From Mycetocola_B reblochoni (GTDB lineage Bacteria > Actinomycetota > Actinomycetes > Actinomycetales > Microbacteriaceae), in NCBI RefSeq assembly GCF_003667525.1, contig NZ_RCUW01000003.1, positions 186,001 through 250,000 of the forward strand: DNA of 64,000 bases, given 5' to 3'. This document shows positions 34,228 through 43,518 of the stretch, piece after piece (position 1 is the first letter of the stretch; the number at the start of each line of letters is the position of its first letter). A program made the translations under genes and the position numbers. The notes beneath the pieces were generated by a model. It made no database searches. It was not told the DNA's origin and saw only the letters and a program-made list of their open reading frames with translations.

Positions 34228-34659
34228 ATGTTCGGTCGTCGCAAGCATCGCGCACAACCCGTCGCACCGGTGACGGCTGCGCCGGCGCCCGCGCCGCTGG
34301 ACCGCGACCGGATCGAGGCGGCCGTCCTCAGAATCGTCGCCGAGCAGATCGGCGTCGACGGCCGGTGGGTCCTGCAGCGCCGCGAGGACGCGACTGACGT
34401 GTCGGACACCATTTTCCAGCGGATCTCGTGCGCGTCGCTGACCGCGGAGATCGTCGAGGCGGTCGTGGCGACGTCCGAGCCGTCGGCTGTGACGGGGCCG
34501 AGCGAGCGACGCGACGCCAAGGAGCAGCGCGACTACATCGAGCGCGAGCTGAATGGGATCGCCGTCTGGGCGGACCCGGCCGGCCACGACCCGTCGGTCA
34601 TCCGCGAGGACATGGTGCACCCGCGGGGGCGGACCGCCAGCGAGTCCGCCGCGTCCTGA
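34228..34659 (+). CDS. Hypothetical protein, 143 residues
   Basis: The sequence starts MFGRRKHRAQPVAP, has a Pro/Ala linker and then a soluble region with RIEAAVLRIVAEQIGVDGRWVLQRRED. It has no signal peptide or membrane helix. AGGAG precedes the ATG at 34228 by eight bases. It lies between a small membrane protein and the convergent glycosylase gene. No function can be named. The second half is acidic and probably helical. Confidence 0.6.
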   Translation: MFGRRKHRAQPVAPVTAAPAPAPLDRDRIEAAVLRIVAEQIGVDGRWVLQRREDATDVSDTIFQRISCASLTAEIVEAVVATSEPSAVTGPSERRDAKEQRDYIERELNGIAVWADPAGHDPSVIREDMVHPRGRTASESAAS

Positions 34660-34704
34660 CACCGACGATGTCGCTGCCCGCCTGGCGGCCGGATCCCGTG
34701 CGGG

Positions 34705-35493
34705 TCACCGCTGGCAGGAGGGGCACCAGACGACACCGCGTGCGGTCAGCGGTGTCGCGCCGAGTTCGTCGACGCGCAGCGGTGTGCCGCAGCGCAGGCA
34801 GCTCCGCCCTGAACGCCCGTAGACCCAGGTGCGCTGGCCGGGCCGGTCGCGCCCGGTGAACACCCGCCGTCGCCGCGGCAGGTTGGCCCGCATCGTCCGT
34901 TCGACCAGCGACACGACACGCTCCGTCTCGGTGGACGCGAGGGGCCGCCGCGGGTCGACGCCCGCGAGGAAGCAGACCTCCGTCACGTAGACCTGCCCCG
35001 GTCCGGCCATGATGGACTGGTCGCCGAGCGCGACGGCCGCGCCGACCCCGGTCGCCGAGGCCTCGGCGAGACCGCGCGCCGCGACGCGGGCGTCCCACTC
35101 CGCGCTCAGCGGATCGGGGCCGAGCCTGGCCCGGACCGATGCCTCGCCCGCGGCGTCGAGAACCTCGACGACGCCGAGGTCGAAACCGATCGCCAGGCTG
35201 TCCGAGGTGCCGAGAATCGCCCGCGCCGCCCAGGAGGGGCGCTGCCAGCGCTGCGGAGCCGACTCGGGGATCACCTGCCACCGCCCGTCCATCCGCAGGT
35301 GGGTGTGCAGACTCCGTCCGCCGAGGTGGTGAAAGAGGTGTTTGCCGTGCGCGACCACGTCGTCCACGATGGCACCGGTCAGATCGGCGGTGGCCGTCGA
35401 CGGGGTGCGCAGCTCCGCCCGGACGAGCTCCCTCCCGCGCTGGACGGCCGCAAGGCGCTCGGCCAGACGGTGGACGGTATCACCCTCCGGCAT
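34705..35493 (-). CDS. Fpg/Nei family DNA glycosylase (endonuclease VIII-like)
   Basis: The 262-residue protein starts PEGDTVHRLAERL after Met. Pro2 and Glu3 are the catalytic imine-forming and proton-donating residues of the Nei type. It ends in a zinc finger CLRCGTP...WCPSC that contacts DNA. Such enzymes remove oxidised bases and cut the abasic site. The ATG at 35493 is fixed by the need for Pro as residue 2. The frame upstream crosses tRNA-Lys and was rejected. Substrate preference (Nei1 or Nei2 type) is not clear. Confidence 0.92.
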   Translation of the reverse strand: MPEGDTVHRLAERLAAVQRGRELVRAELRTPSTATADLTGAIVDDVVAHGKHLFHHLGGRSLHTHLRMDGRWQVIPESAPQRWQRPSWAARAILGTSDSLAIGFDLGVVEVLDAAGEASVRARLGPDPLSAEWDARVAARGLAEASATGVGAAVALGDQSIMAGPGQVYVTEVCFLAGVDPRRPLASTETERVVSLVERTMRANLPRRRRVFTGRDRPGQRTWVYGRSGRSCLRCGTPLRVDELGATPLTARGVVWCPSCQR

Positions 35494-35622
35494 GCTGCCC
35501 CCTCGTGATCGAGTGGCGCTCGACGGCGCCCTGCGCCAGTCTGCCCGTGACCACCGACACCCGCGCGCCACGGGCAGCCCGGTACCGTGGACGAGCACCG
35601 CGGCATCCGCACCGCACAGCAG

Positions 35623-35645
35623 AAAGGCCCCGCCGAAGCGGGGCC
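35623..35645 (-). terminator. Terminator of tRNA-Lys
   Basis: GGCCCCGC and GCGGGGCC form an 8-bp stem on a TTCG loop (minus strand), followed by TTT at 35623-35625. It starts 12 bp after the tRNA. Confidence 0.8.
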
Positions 35646-35656
35646 ATCTGATGAGG

Positions 35657-35732
35657 TGGTGCACCCCCTCGGACTTGAACCGAGAACCCACTGATTAAGA
35701 GTCAGTTGCTCTGCCGATTGAGCTAGAGGTGC
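35657..35732 (-). tRNA. tRNA-Lys (anticodon CTT) with encoded CCA
   Basis: The cloverleaf starts GCACCTCTAGCTCAATCGG, has the loop CTCTTAA with CTT, a T arm with GGTTCAAGTCC, and ends GGGGTGC-A-CCA. The CCA end (35657-35659) is encoded, unlike the other two tRNAs here. Confidence 0.95.
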
Positions 35733-35838
35733 GGGGCGAGCAATCAAGCCGCTCGAACCAGGAAGTAACGTTACCATCGCCGCATCGGCCCTGCCAATCG
35801 CATCGGTGGGACGGCGTGTCGGGAGATACTGTGGGGAC

Positions 35839-36663
35839 ATGACCGCCCCCTCCACCCCCTCCACGCTTGACAGCGCTCACTCCCTCGCCGACGACCTCGC
35901 GTTCGCCCACACGCTCGCCGACGCCGCCGACCAGATCTCCGCTGCCCGCTTCACGGCTCGCGACCTGGAGATCAGCACCAAGCCCGACCGCAGCTACGTC
36001 ACGGACGCCGATCTGGCGGTCGAGCGTGCGATCCGCGACCTGCTGGCGGAGCGGCGCCCCGACGACGGCATCCTCGGCGAAGAATACGGCACGGAGGGCA
36101 CGTCGAGCCGCCAGTGGATCATCGACCCGATCGACGGGACGGCGAACTTCCTCCGTGGCGTCCCCAACTGGGCCACTCTGATCTCCCTCGCCGTCGACGG
36201 AGTCCCTCAGCTCGGTGTGGTCAGCGCGCCGGGGTTCCAGCAGCGCTGGTGGGCCGCGACAGGCCTCGGCGCGTGGACGAGGAGGACGGGCGAGGACGGT
36301 GCGCGTCGACTCGGGGTGTCCGCCGTCGACAACATCGCCGACGCCTCACTGAGCTTCCAGAGCATCGAGCAGTGGGACCAGGTCGGCCGGCTGGCACAGC
36401 TCACCGAGCTGAGCCGCACCGTCTGGCGCGACAGGGCGTACGGCGACATGTGGTCGTACATGCTCCTCGCCGAGGGCGTGCTCGACGCGGTCGCGGAGTT
36501 CGACGTCAAGGAGTACGACCTCGCCGCGCTCGTGCCGATCGTTCGGGAGGCAGGAGGGCGTTTCACCGATATCGATGGCGTCGAGACCATCGCCACGCGC
36601 AGCTCGCTGGCGAGCAACGGACTCCTGCACGGACAGCTGCTCGGCGTGGTGTCCGCCGGCTAG
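35839..36663 (+). CDS. hisN: Inositol monophosphatase-family protein, probably histidinol-phosphatase
   Basis: The 274-residue protein has the IMPase metal and catalytic motifs GEEYG and IIDPIDGTANFLRG, and the C-terminal KEYDLAALVPIVREAGG. In actinobacteria this subgroup often acts as histidinol-phosphate phosphatase in histidine synthesis. Inositol phosphatase or other phosphatase roles cannot be excluded. The ATG at 35839 lies six bases after TACTGT, another leaderless candidate. It overlaps the 3' end of the convergent response-regulator gene by 4 bp. Confidence 0.8.
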   Translation: MTAPSTPSTLDSAHSLADDLAFAHTLADAADQISAARFTARDLEISTKPDRSYVTDADLAVERAIRDLLAERRPDDGILGEEYGTEGTSSRQWIIDPIDGTANFLRGVPNWATLISLAVDGVPQLGVVSAPGFQQRWWAATGLGAWTRRTGEDGARRLGVSAVDNIADASLSFQSIEQWDQVGRLAQLTELSRTVWRDRAYGDMWSYMLLAEGVLDAVAEFDVKEYDLAALVPIVREAGGRFTDIDGVETIATRSSLASNGLLHGQLLGVVSAG

Positions 36664-37400
36664 TCGCTCGTCCGCAGGAAGCGCTGCTCCGGCCGGCCGG
36701 GGACGCCGTAGCGGTGGCTCAGCTCCACGACACCGGCCGTGCGCAGCAGCTCCAGGTATCGGCGAGCGGTGATCCGTGAGACCCCCGCCCGCTCCGCGAT
36801 CCACGCCGCCGGCCGCGGGACGTCCAGGGGGACGCTGTTCAGGATGGCGCGCGCGGTCGGCTCGGACAGGCCCTTCGGCAGACGCTGCAGGAGGGCGGAC
36901 GGCACGGTACGGATCGGCCCCGTTCCCGCGGCGACGAGCGCGTCGATCGACCGTTGCTCGAGGCTGCCAGCCACCGCATCGGGGACGCCGTTCCGAGGCA
37001 GGTCGCGGTACTGGCGCAGGCGGCGCGCGAGCTCGCTCGCCGATACGGGTTTGACGATGTAGTCCGCGACGCCCGCCGCGAGGGCCTGCCCGACGGCGAT
37101 GCGGTCCGACGCGGCGCTGATCACGATCACGTCGGGGGCGGCCGCCGTATCCGCGCCCGGCGCGGCCGACCCCGCGGACGGCGTCCGCACGCGGTGCAGC
37201 ACCTCGACGCCGCTGATGTCAGGCAGGTGCACGTCGAGCAGGACGAGGTCGGGCGCGAGCTCACCGACCGCCCTGACGGCGTCGACGCCGGTGTGAGCGA
37301 CGCCGACGAGCCGGAACCCCTCGACGGCCGCGACACGGCGCGCGTGCAGTTCGGCGACGTCCGGGTCGTCGTCGACGACGAGGACGCGGCGCTCAGCCAT
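36660..37400 (-). CDS. CitB/DcuR-type response regulator
   Basis: The 246-residue protein has an N-terminal receiver domain with VDDDP (9-13) and the phosphorylation site Asp56 in LLDVHLPD. A C-terminal winged helix-turn-helix (about 190-235, AGVSRITARRYLELL) follows. This is the build of regulators for di- and tricarboxylate uptake. The ATG at 37400 overlaps the sensor kinase stop by 8 bp. Its probable targets are the divergent tctCBA operon and its own gene. Confidence 0.93.
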   Translation of the reverse strand: MAERRVLVVDDDPDVAELHARRVAAVEGFRLVGVAHTGVDAVRAVGELAPDLVLLDVHLPDISGVEVLHRVRTPSAGSAAPGADTAAAPDVIVISAASDRIAVGQALAAGVADYIVKPVSASELARRLRQYRDLPRNGVPDAVAGSLEQRSIDALVAAGTGPIRTVPSALLQRLPKGLSEPTARAILNSVPLDVPRPAAWIAERAGVSRITARRYLELLRTAGVVELSHRYGVPGRPEQRFLRTSD

Positions 37401-38682
37401 CGCGACCACCCGCCACGGCAGGGCGTCGCAACGGCCAGGAGGCACGGAACCGTGTGCCCCCGGACGGCAGGCACCCCAGTTCCGCAGCACCGCCCCGGTG
37501 GCGGCAGATCTCAGCGACCGTGGCGAGCCCCTCGCCCCTGGCCGCCCCGCCGCCGTCGGGTTCGTGCGTCGTCACCCCGCGGGCGAAAACGTCCGGCGCC
37601 AGCGCGGGATCGATGCCGTGACCGGAGTCCTGTACCTCGATCTCGACGCGCGACCGGTCGACGTCGAGCCGCACCCGCACCTCCCGCGGGCCGTCGCCCC
37701 CGGCGCAGGCCTCGATCGCGTTGTCGGCGAGATTGCCGAGCACGGTGATGACGTCCACATCGACCGCCGCGGGGTCGGCCGCCCCGCTCACGGCCAGCCG
37801 AACGCCCACGGCTGACGCCTCGGCCGCGAGCGCGCGGAGCAGAGCGTCCACCCGCGCATCGCCGACGACCGCCGGCGAGCCACCCGGCACGACGGGGACC
37901 ACCTCTCCGATGAAGCCGAGCGCCTCACGCGACCGGCCCGACTCGACCATGCCGGCGATGACGTGCAGGCGGTTGCGGAACTCGTGCGTCTGGGCGGCCA
38001 GCTCCGCCTCGCGCGCCCTGGTGTGCTCCAGCTCGATGCCCTGTACGGCGGCCGCGCGGAGCCTGACGTCGACGCGAGCACCGAGCAGTGCGCTCATGGC
38101 GGTGCCGACGAGGCCGGCACCGAGTGCCCAGGGCAGCACCCCGCCGAGGGCCGCCGCGGCCTCGGCAGAGATGCGCGATTCGAGGATGCCGACCGACGCG
38201 GTCCCGACGACGGTCCCGTCGACGAGGACAGGAACCTTCGCCCGGTAGCTCGGCCCAAGGGTTCCGGTCTCCGTTCCGAGGAACTCCGCGCCCCCGAGCA
38301 CCTCTGCGGGATCGGTCGACACCGGCTCGCCGCGGAGCCGAGGGGTCGGATGGGTGAACCTGACGCCGTCGTCATCCGTGACGACCACGTAGTCCACACC
38401 CGCCGCCGAGGCGACGAGGTCGGCGACCGGTTGCAGACGGGCGGTGCTCCGCTCGTCCACCCCGTCGTCGACGGCGCCGGCGAGAACCTCCCCGACCTCG
38501 GGCAGCTCCGCGAGGCTGAGCGCCACGGCCCTGACCCGTTCCCCGATGCCCTGTCGAAGCTGGGCGGCGTGGACGGCCGCGGCGACGGCGACCGTCACAG
38601 CGACGCACACGACGACGATGACGACCTGGACCAGGGGCAGCAGTCGCCCCGCGACCCGCAGCACCGGTGTGTGCTCCGACAC
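37393..38682 (-). CDS. CitA/DcuS-type sensor histidine kinase
   Basis: The 429-residue protein has two membrane helices (about 14-38 and 180-200) that flank an extracytoplasmic sCache/PAS-like sensing domain (40-175, with VDYVVVTDDDGVRFTHP). Then follow the H-box THEFRNRLHVI (phospho-acceptor His233) and an HATPase domain with DNAIEA and DSGHGID. CitA-type kinases sense citrate or C4-dicarboxylates outside the cell. There is no internal PAS domain as in full-length DcuS. The GTG at 38682 follows AGGAGG. Its divergent neighbour tctCBA suggests it senses the transported acid. Confidence 0.93.
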   Translation of the reverse strand: MSEHTPVLRVAGRLLPLVQVVIVVVCVAVTVAVAAAVHAAQLRQGIGERVRAVALSLAELPEVGEVLAGAVDDGVDERSTARLQPVADLVASAAGVDYVVVTDDDGVRFTHPTPRLRGEPVSTDPAEVLGGAEFLGTETGTLGPSYRAKVPVLVDGTVVGTASVGILESRISAEAAAALGGVLPWALGAGLVGTAMSALLGARVDVRLRAAAVQGIELEHTRAREAELAAQTHEFRNRLHVIAGMVESGRSREALGFIGEVVPVVPGGSPAVVGDARVDALLRALAAEASAVGVRLAVSGAADPAAVDVDVITVLGNLADNAIEACAGGDGPREVRVRLDVDRSRVEIEVQDSGHGIDPALAPDVFARGVTTHEPDGGGAARGEGLATVAEICRHRGGAAELGCLPSGGTRFRASWPLRRPAVAGGRDG

Positions 38683-38706
38683 GGCGCCTCCTGACGTTCG
38701 TCGCTG

Positions 38707-38723
38707 AACTGGTGTGACCAGTT
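38707..38723. promoter_or_regulatory. Palindrome between the kinase and tctC genes
   Basis: AACTGGT-GTG-ACCAGTT is a perfect 7-bp inverted repeat, 24 bp upstream of the kinase start and 99 bp upstream of tctC. It is a good candidate binding site for the CitB-like regulator. No second copy was found nearby. Confidence 0.5.
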
Positions 38724-38822
38724 ACGACCATAACCCGCCTGCGCGCACCGGCGGGGGCATAGGGCTGGGATATTGGACGGCGTCGCGGGCACAGCGCAGT
38801 GCCCGGACGGAAGGCACGACAC

Positions 38823-39803
38823 ATGAGAAGACAACTCACGGCCACGGTTGTGGCCATCGCAACGATCGGACTCGTCGGGGCGGCCGCGGTCGACGCCGGC
38901 TCGACCGCCCAGGGCGCCAGCGCCCGCAGCACGCTCACACTCATGGCGCCGGCGGCGCCGGGCGGCGGCTGGGACACCTTCGCCAGGGAGAGCCAGCAGG
39001 CGCTTCGCACCAACGGGATCACCAACAGCGCCCAGGTCGTCAACGTGCCGGGCGCCGGGGGGACGATCGGGCTGAGCCAGCTGATGCAGATGACCGGAAG
39101 GGACGACATGATCATGGTCACCGGCGGCGTGATGATGGGCGCAGCCGAGCTGTCGAAGACGCCGGAGCGGGTCGAGGACACCACGCTCCTCGCCCGCCTC
39201 GCCGACGACTACAACGTCCTCGTCGTCCCGGCGGACTCCCCCTACGACACCCTCGAGGAGTTCGTCGCTGCCTGGCGCGAGGCTCCGGGCAGCACGGCGC
39301 TGGCCGGGGGCTCGCTCGGCAGCATCGACCACCTGCTCTCCGGCATGCTCGCCGAGGAGGCCGGCATCGCGCCGACCGAGATCACCTACATCGCCTACCC
39401 CGGCGGCGGGGAGGTCCTCACCGCGCTGCTCTCGCACACCGCGGTCGCCGGGATCTCCGGGTACACGGACTTCAGGGACCAGTTGGGGGCCGGCACGCTG
39501 AAGGCTCTCGGCATGTCCGCCGCCGAGCCGATCGACGGCGTCGACGTCCCGACGTTCGCCGAGGAGGGTCTGGACGTGTCGATGTCGAACTGGAGGGGCT
39601 ACGTCGCTCCCCCCGGCATCCCCGACGCGACCAGGGACGAGCTCGTCCAGATCCTCACCGAGATGCACGACACCGAGCAGTGGCGCGACACCCTGGCGCG
39701 CAACAACTGGACGGACACCTTCATGACCGGCGACGAGCTCGACGCCTTCGTCGCGGAGGAGAGCGCCCGCGTGTCCGCCATCGTCGAGGAGCTGGGACTG
39801 TGA
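38823..39803 (+). CDS. tctC: Tripartite tricarboxylate transporter substrate-binding protein
   Basis: The 326-residue protein has a signal peptide (MRRQLTATVVAIATIGLVGA and on). It shows the TctC/Bug fold with LTLMAPAAPGGGWDTFAR near the N terminus and GGEVLTALLSHTAVAGISG. It binds tricarboxylates such as citrate outside the membrane and hands them to TctAB. GGAAGG precedes the ATG at 38823. It is the first gene of tctC-tctB-tctA, divergent from its likely two-component regulator. Confidence 0.92.
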   Translation: MRRQLTATVVAIATIGLVGAAAVDAGSTAQGASARSTLTLMAPAAPGGGWDTFARESQQALRTNGITNSAQVVNVPGAGGTIGLSQLMQMTGRDDMIMVTGGVMMGAAELSKTPERVEDTTLLARLADDYNVLVVPADSPYDTLEEFVAAWREAPGSTALAGGSLGSIDHLLSGMLAEEAGIAPTEITYIAYPGGGEVLTALLSHTAVAGISGYTDFRDQLGAGTLKALGMSAAEPIDGVDVPTFAEEGLDVSMSNWRGYVAPPGIPDATRDELVQILTEMHDTEQWRDTLARNNWTDTFMTGDELDAFVAEESARVSAIVEELGL

Positions 39804-40447
39804 GCGCCCCGGAGACGACGCGGGGCACGTCGGCCGCCCCGGCGACGCGCTGGTGGAACGGACGCGGTGAACTGGGCGTGGCGCTCGGCGTCGCCGTGCT
39901 GGGAGTGCTGATGCTGCTCGGGACGGCCACGATGGACGTGCCGGAGGGTGCGGGAACCCCCGGACCGCAGTTCTTCCCCACGATCGTCGGCTGCTTCATG
40001 CTCGTGCTCGCGGTGGCGCTCGCCGTCGGCGTCATCCGGCATCCCCGGCGTCCAGGGCCCGACGAGCCGTCGGAGCTCAACGCCGACATGCTCGCCGACC
40101 TCGGCAACGTCGAATCGACGACCGAGCTGCGCATCGTCAGCGGCGACCCGGATCTGGCCTCACGCAGCGCCACGCCCACCGCACCGCGGGCGGCCGGGGT
40201 GCGGCCCGTCCTGATGGTCGTCGCCGCACTGGCCGGGTTCATCCTCATTCTGGACCCGCTCGGCTGGCTGCTCAGCGCCGCTGCCCTGTTCTGGGTGGTG
40301 GCCAGAGCGCTCGGCAGCACCCGACCGCTGTTCGACATCGCCATCGCCCTCCTGATGTCCTCCGCCGTCCAGCTGGCGTTCTCCGCCGGTCTCGGCCTCA
40401 CCCTCCCCTCGGGGATCCTGACGGGAGCGTTCTCATGGATCAACTGA
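39800..40447 (+). CDS. tctB: Tripartite tricarboxylate transporter small membrane subunit
   Basis: The 215-residue protein has four predicted membrane helices separated by a long hydrophilic loop (about 70-130), longer than usual for TctB. PGPQFFPTIVGCFMLVLAV near residues 54-72 is typical. The GTG at 39800 overlaps the tctC stop by 4 bp. It supports TctA in sodium- or proton-coupled import. Confidence 0.88.
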   Translation: MSAPETTRGTSAAPATRWWNGRGELGVALGVAVLGVLMLLGTATMDVPEGAGTPGPQFFPTIVGCFMLVLAVALAVGVIRHPRRPGPDEPSELNADMLADLGNVESTTELRIVSGDPDLASRSATPTAPRAAGVRPVLMVVAALAGFILILDPLGWLLSAAALFWVVARALGSTRPLFDIAIALLMSSAVQLAFSAGLGLTLPSGILTGAFSWIN

Positions 40448-41952
40448 CCCACCTGCTCGAGGGCTTCCAGGGCGCCCTCACGCCGATCAACCTGCTCTGG
40501 CTGCTCATCGGTGCGGTCCTGGGGACGGCCGTCGGCGTGCTGCCGGGCCTCGGCTCGGCGATGGCCGTCGCGCTGCTGCTGCCGGTCACCTTCAGCCTCG
40601 ACCCGACCGGCGCGTTCATCATGTTCGCGAGCATCTACTTCGGTGGCCTGTTCGGCGACTCCACGGCGGGGATCCTGCTGAACACGCCGGGCAATTCCTC
40701 CGCCATCGCCACGACGTTCGAGGGCCATCGGATGGCCCTGTCCGGCCGCGCGGCCAAGGCGCTCGGCACCAGCGCCATCGGGGCATTCATCGGCGGGACG
40801 ATCGCGACGACGCTCGTGGTGTTCTTCTCCCCCTACCTGGTGACGCTGGCGACGCTGTTCGGCCCGGCCGAGTACTTCGCCCTCGCGGTGTTCGCGTTCG
40901 TGGCGATCTCGGCGGTCGTCGCCGAGTCGGTCGTGCGGGGCCTCATCGCTCTCGGGCTGGGACTCTGCCTCGCACTCGTCGGGATCGACAGTCAGAGCGG
41001 CGCGGAGCGCTTCACCCTCGGGCTGCCGGCGTTCTTCGACGGGATCTCCATCATCGTCATCACCGTCGGTCTGCTCGCCATCGGCGAGGTGCTGCACGTG
41101 GCCCATCGCTCGGGAGCGGATCAGCCGGCGTCGCGCGTGGTCGCGGCGGGGTCACCGTTCCTGAACTGGAGGGAGTTCCGGACCGCCCTTCCCGCCTTCC
41201 TCCGCGGCACCGCCTTTGGCGTGCCGTTCGGCGCCATCCCGGTCGGCGGCAGCGAGGTGCCGACGTTCCTGGCCTACGGGACGGAGAAGAAGCTGGCACA
41301 GCGGCGCGCCGACCCCGATTTCGGGGTGCGCGGTGCCATCCAGGGCGTCGCCGGGCCGGAGGCCGCCGGCAATGCGACGGCGGGGACGGCCATGGGCGCA
41401 CTGCTCGCGCTCGGACTGCCGACATCAGCCACGGCGGCGATGATGCTCGCCGCCTTCCAGCAGTACGGCATGCAGCCCGGCCCGCTGCTGTTCGAGCGCA
41501 GCGCCGATCTGGTCTGGCCGCTGCTGGCCAGCCTGTTCATCGGACTCGTCATCCTGCTGATCATCAACCTGCCGTTCGCCGCGGTGTGGGCGAAGCTGCT
41601 GCTCGTGCCCAAGCACTACCTCTACGCGGGCATCACGGTGTTCGCCGCGCTCGGCGTCTACGCAATCGCCTCGTCGACGACGGACCTCTGGCTGCTGCTG
41701 GGGATCGGGCTGCTCGGCTTCGCCATGCGGGTGTACTCCATCCCCCTCGCTCCGGTGCTTATCGCGGCGATCCTTGGTCCGCTCGCGGAGACGACGCTGC
41801 GTCAGGCGCTCGCCGTCTCCGAGGGTGATCCCGCCATCCTGGTGTCCTCGCCGATCACCGTCGTGCTCTACATCGTGATGGGGCTGGCGGTGGCCGCCAG
41901 CATCGTTCAGCAGCTGCGCGCACGCCGCCGACGTGCCACGTCGTCCGCCTGA
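40435..41952 (+). CDS. tctA: Tripartite tricarboxylate transporter large membrane subunit
   Basis: The 505-residue permease has about 12 membrane segments and the TctA signatures GVLPGLGSAMAVALLLP (about 34-50), FGGLFGDSTAGILLNTPGN and GPEAAGNATAGTAMGALLALGLP. It moves the substrate across the membrane. It overlaps tctB by 13 bp and ends before a bidirectional terminator. Confidence 0.95.
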   Translation: MDQLTHLLEGFQGALTPINLLWLLIGAVLGTAVGVLPGLGSAMAVALLLPVTFSLDPTGAFIMFASIYFGGLFGDSTAGILLNTPGNSSAIATTFEGHRMALSGRAAKALGTSAIGAFIGGTIATTLVVFFSPYLVTLATLFGPAEYFALAVFAFVAISAVVAESVVRGLIALGLGLCLALVGIDSQSGAERFTLGLPAFFDGISIIVITVGLLAIGEVLHVAHRSGADQPASRVVAAGSPFLNWREFRTALPAFLRGTAFGVPFGAIPVGGSEVPTFLAYGTEKKLAQRRADPDFGVRGAIQGVAGPEAAGNATAGTAMGALLALGLPTSATAAMMLAAFQQYGMQPGPLLFERSADLVWPLLASLFIGLVILLIINLPFAAVWAKLLLVPKHYLYAGITVFAALGVYAIASSTTDLWLLLGIGLLGFAMRVYSIPLAPVLIAAILGPLAETTLRQALAVSEGDPAILVSSPITVVLYIVMGLAVAASIVQQLRARRRRATSSA

Positions 41953-41962
41953 CCGGTGGGAG

Positions 41963-42000
41963 CGGCGGGGGCCCGTCCGCGTGCGGACGGGCCCCCGCCG
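41963..42000. terminator. Bidirectional terminator between tctA and gapB
   Basis: A 16-bp G/C stem (41963-41978 with 41985-42000) on a six-base loop lies between the convergent genes and serves both. Confidence 0.85.
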
Positions 42001-42006
42001 TGCGGC

Positions 42007-43518
42007 TCAGCCCGAGGCGAGCGTGACCTCGCGCCGTCGGGGAACCACGACCGGGTGCGTCCCCGCCATCGCCTCGATCACCCTGACAACCTGGCAGGCG
42101 TAGCCGAACTCGTTGTCGTACCAGACGTAGACCACCACGTCCTCGGCGTCGGCGATGGTCGCCTGCCCGTCGACGACCCCGGCGCGATTGCTGCCGACGA
42201 TGTCGGTCGAGACCAGCTCGGGCGAGTCGACGAAGTCGACCTGCTGACGGAGTGCGGAGTGACGCGAGACCTCTCTGAGGTAACCGTTCAGCTCGGCCCT
42301 GTCGGCTCGACGCCCCAGGCGCAGGTTGAGGATGGCCAAGGAGACGTCGGGCGTCGGAACCCGGATGGCGCTGCCGGTGAGGCGCCCGGCCAGAGCGGGG
42401 AGGGCCTTGGCCACGGCCTTTGCCGCGCCCGTCTCCGTGATCACCATGTTGAGCGCGGCCGACCGACCCCTCCGGTCGCCGCTGTGGAAATTGTCGATGA
42501 GGTTCTGGTCGTTGGTGAACGAGTGCACGGTCTCGACGTGGCCGCGCACCACCCCGTAGGCGTCGTCGAGCGCCTTGAGCACCGGGGTGATGGCGTTCGT
42601 GGTGCACGAGGCGGCGGACAGGATGACGTCGTCATCGGCGATCGAGTCGTGGTTGATCCCATGGACGATGTTCGGTACGTCACCGGACCCGGGCGCCGTG
42701 AGCAGGACGCGCGAGGCGCCCGGGCTGGCGAGGTGCCGGCTCAGCTGCTCCCTGTCTCGCCACCGTCCGGTGTTGTCGACGACGATCGCGTCGACGATGC
42801 CAAAGGCCTCGTAGTCGACCTCGGACGGGTCGTTCGCGTAGATCACCTGGATGACGGTGCCGTTGGCGGTGATCGTGCCGGCCTGCTCGTCGACCTCGAT
42901 GGTGCCGTCGAAGGGTCCGTGCACGGAATCCCTGGCGAGCAGGCTCGCGCGCTTCACCAGGTCGTCCGGCGAGCCCCGCCGCGCGACGATGGCGCGCAGG
43001 CGAGGGCCACGCCCGTTGCCCGCGTGGGCGATGAGGATGCGCGCGAGCAGTCGCCCGATGCGGCCGAAGCCGTAGAGGACCACGTCCCTGCCGCGCTCCA
43101 GCACCTCGTCGATCGCCACGTCCGTGTCCCCGCCTCGGAGCACGCCGCGCAGCTCCGCACGGATGACCGCGTCCAGGGCTGCGGGGTCGTCGCCGAGCGG
43201 CTCGCCGGGCCGTTCGGCCGCGGCGAGCCGGGCCAGGCGGGCAACATCGAGTGAGGCAGGCGGAGGGGCGACGCGCGTGATTGCGCGGAGCAGTGCCGCG
43301 GACTCGGTCACGCTCAACTCGACCCCCTCCGCCTCGGCGGCGTAGGCGTGCACGCGGAGCAGGTCGACGGCGGAGAGGTTGATCAGCCGTCTCCCGTGGA
43401 TCGAGGTGACGACCCCCCTGTCGCGGTAGAGCGAGCCGATGAGCGGGATGATTCGCTCGGCCTGCTCCACGTTGCGAATCCAGCGTCGCTGATGGTCTTC
43501 GTAACTGGTGGTGTTCAT
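42007..43518 (-). CDS. Glyceraldehyde-3-phosphate dehydrogenase, long GapB-like form
   Basis: The 503-residue protein has an unusual N-terminal region of about 145 residues before the NAD-binding motif GFGRIGR (150-156). The catalytic Cys305 lies in SAASCTTNAITPVL, and the usual C-terminal WYDNEFGY is present. Long forms of this build exist in actinobacteria (GapB of Corynebacterium) and are linked to gluconeogenesis. That role is family knowledge, not read here. The ATG at 43518 is chosen from the conserved start MNTTSYEDHQRRW. It is transcribed alone towards tctA. Confidence 0.88.
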   Translation of the reverse strand: MNTTSYEDHQRRWIRNVEQAERIIPLIGSLYRDRGVVTSIHGRRLINLSAVDLLRVHAYAAEAEGVELSVTESAALLRAITRVAPPPASLDVARLARLAAAERPGEPLGDDPAALDAVIRAELRGVLRGGDTDVAIDEVLERGRDVVLYGFGRIGRLLARILIAHAGNGRGPRLRAIVARRGSPDDLVKRASLLARDSVHGPFDGTIEVDEQAGTITANGTVIQVIYANDPSEVDYEAFGIVDAIVVDNTGRWRDREQLSRHLASPGASRVLLTAPGSGDVPNIVHGINHDSIADDDVILSAASCTTNAITPVLKALDDAYGVVRGHVETVHSFTNDQNLIDNFHSGDRRGRSAALNMVITETGAAKAVAKALPALAGRLTGSAIRVPTPDVSLAILNLRLGRRADRAELNGYLREVSRHSALRQQVDFVDSPELVSTDIVGSNRAGVVDGQATIADAEDVVVYVWYDNEFGYACQVVRVIEAMAGTHPVVVPRRREVTLASG

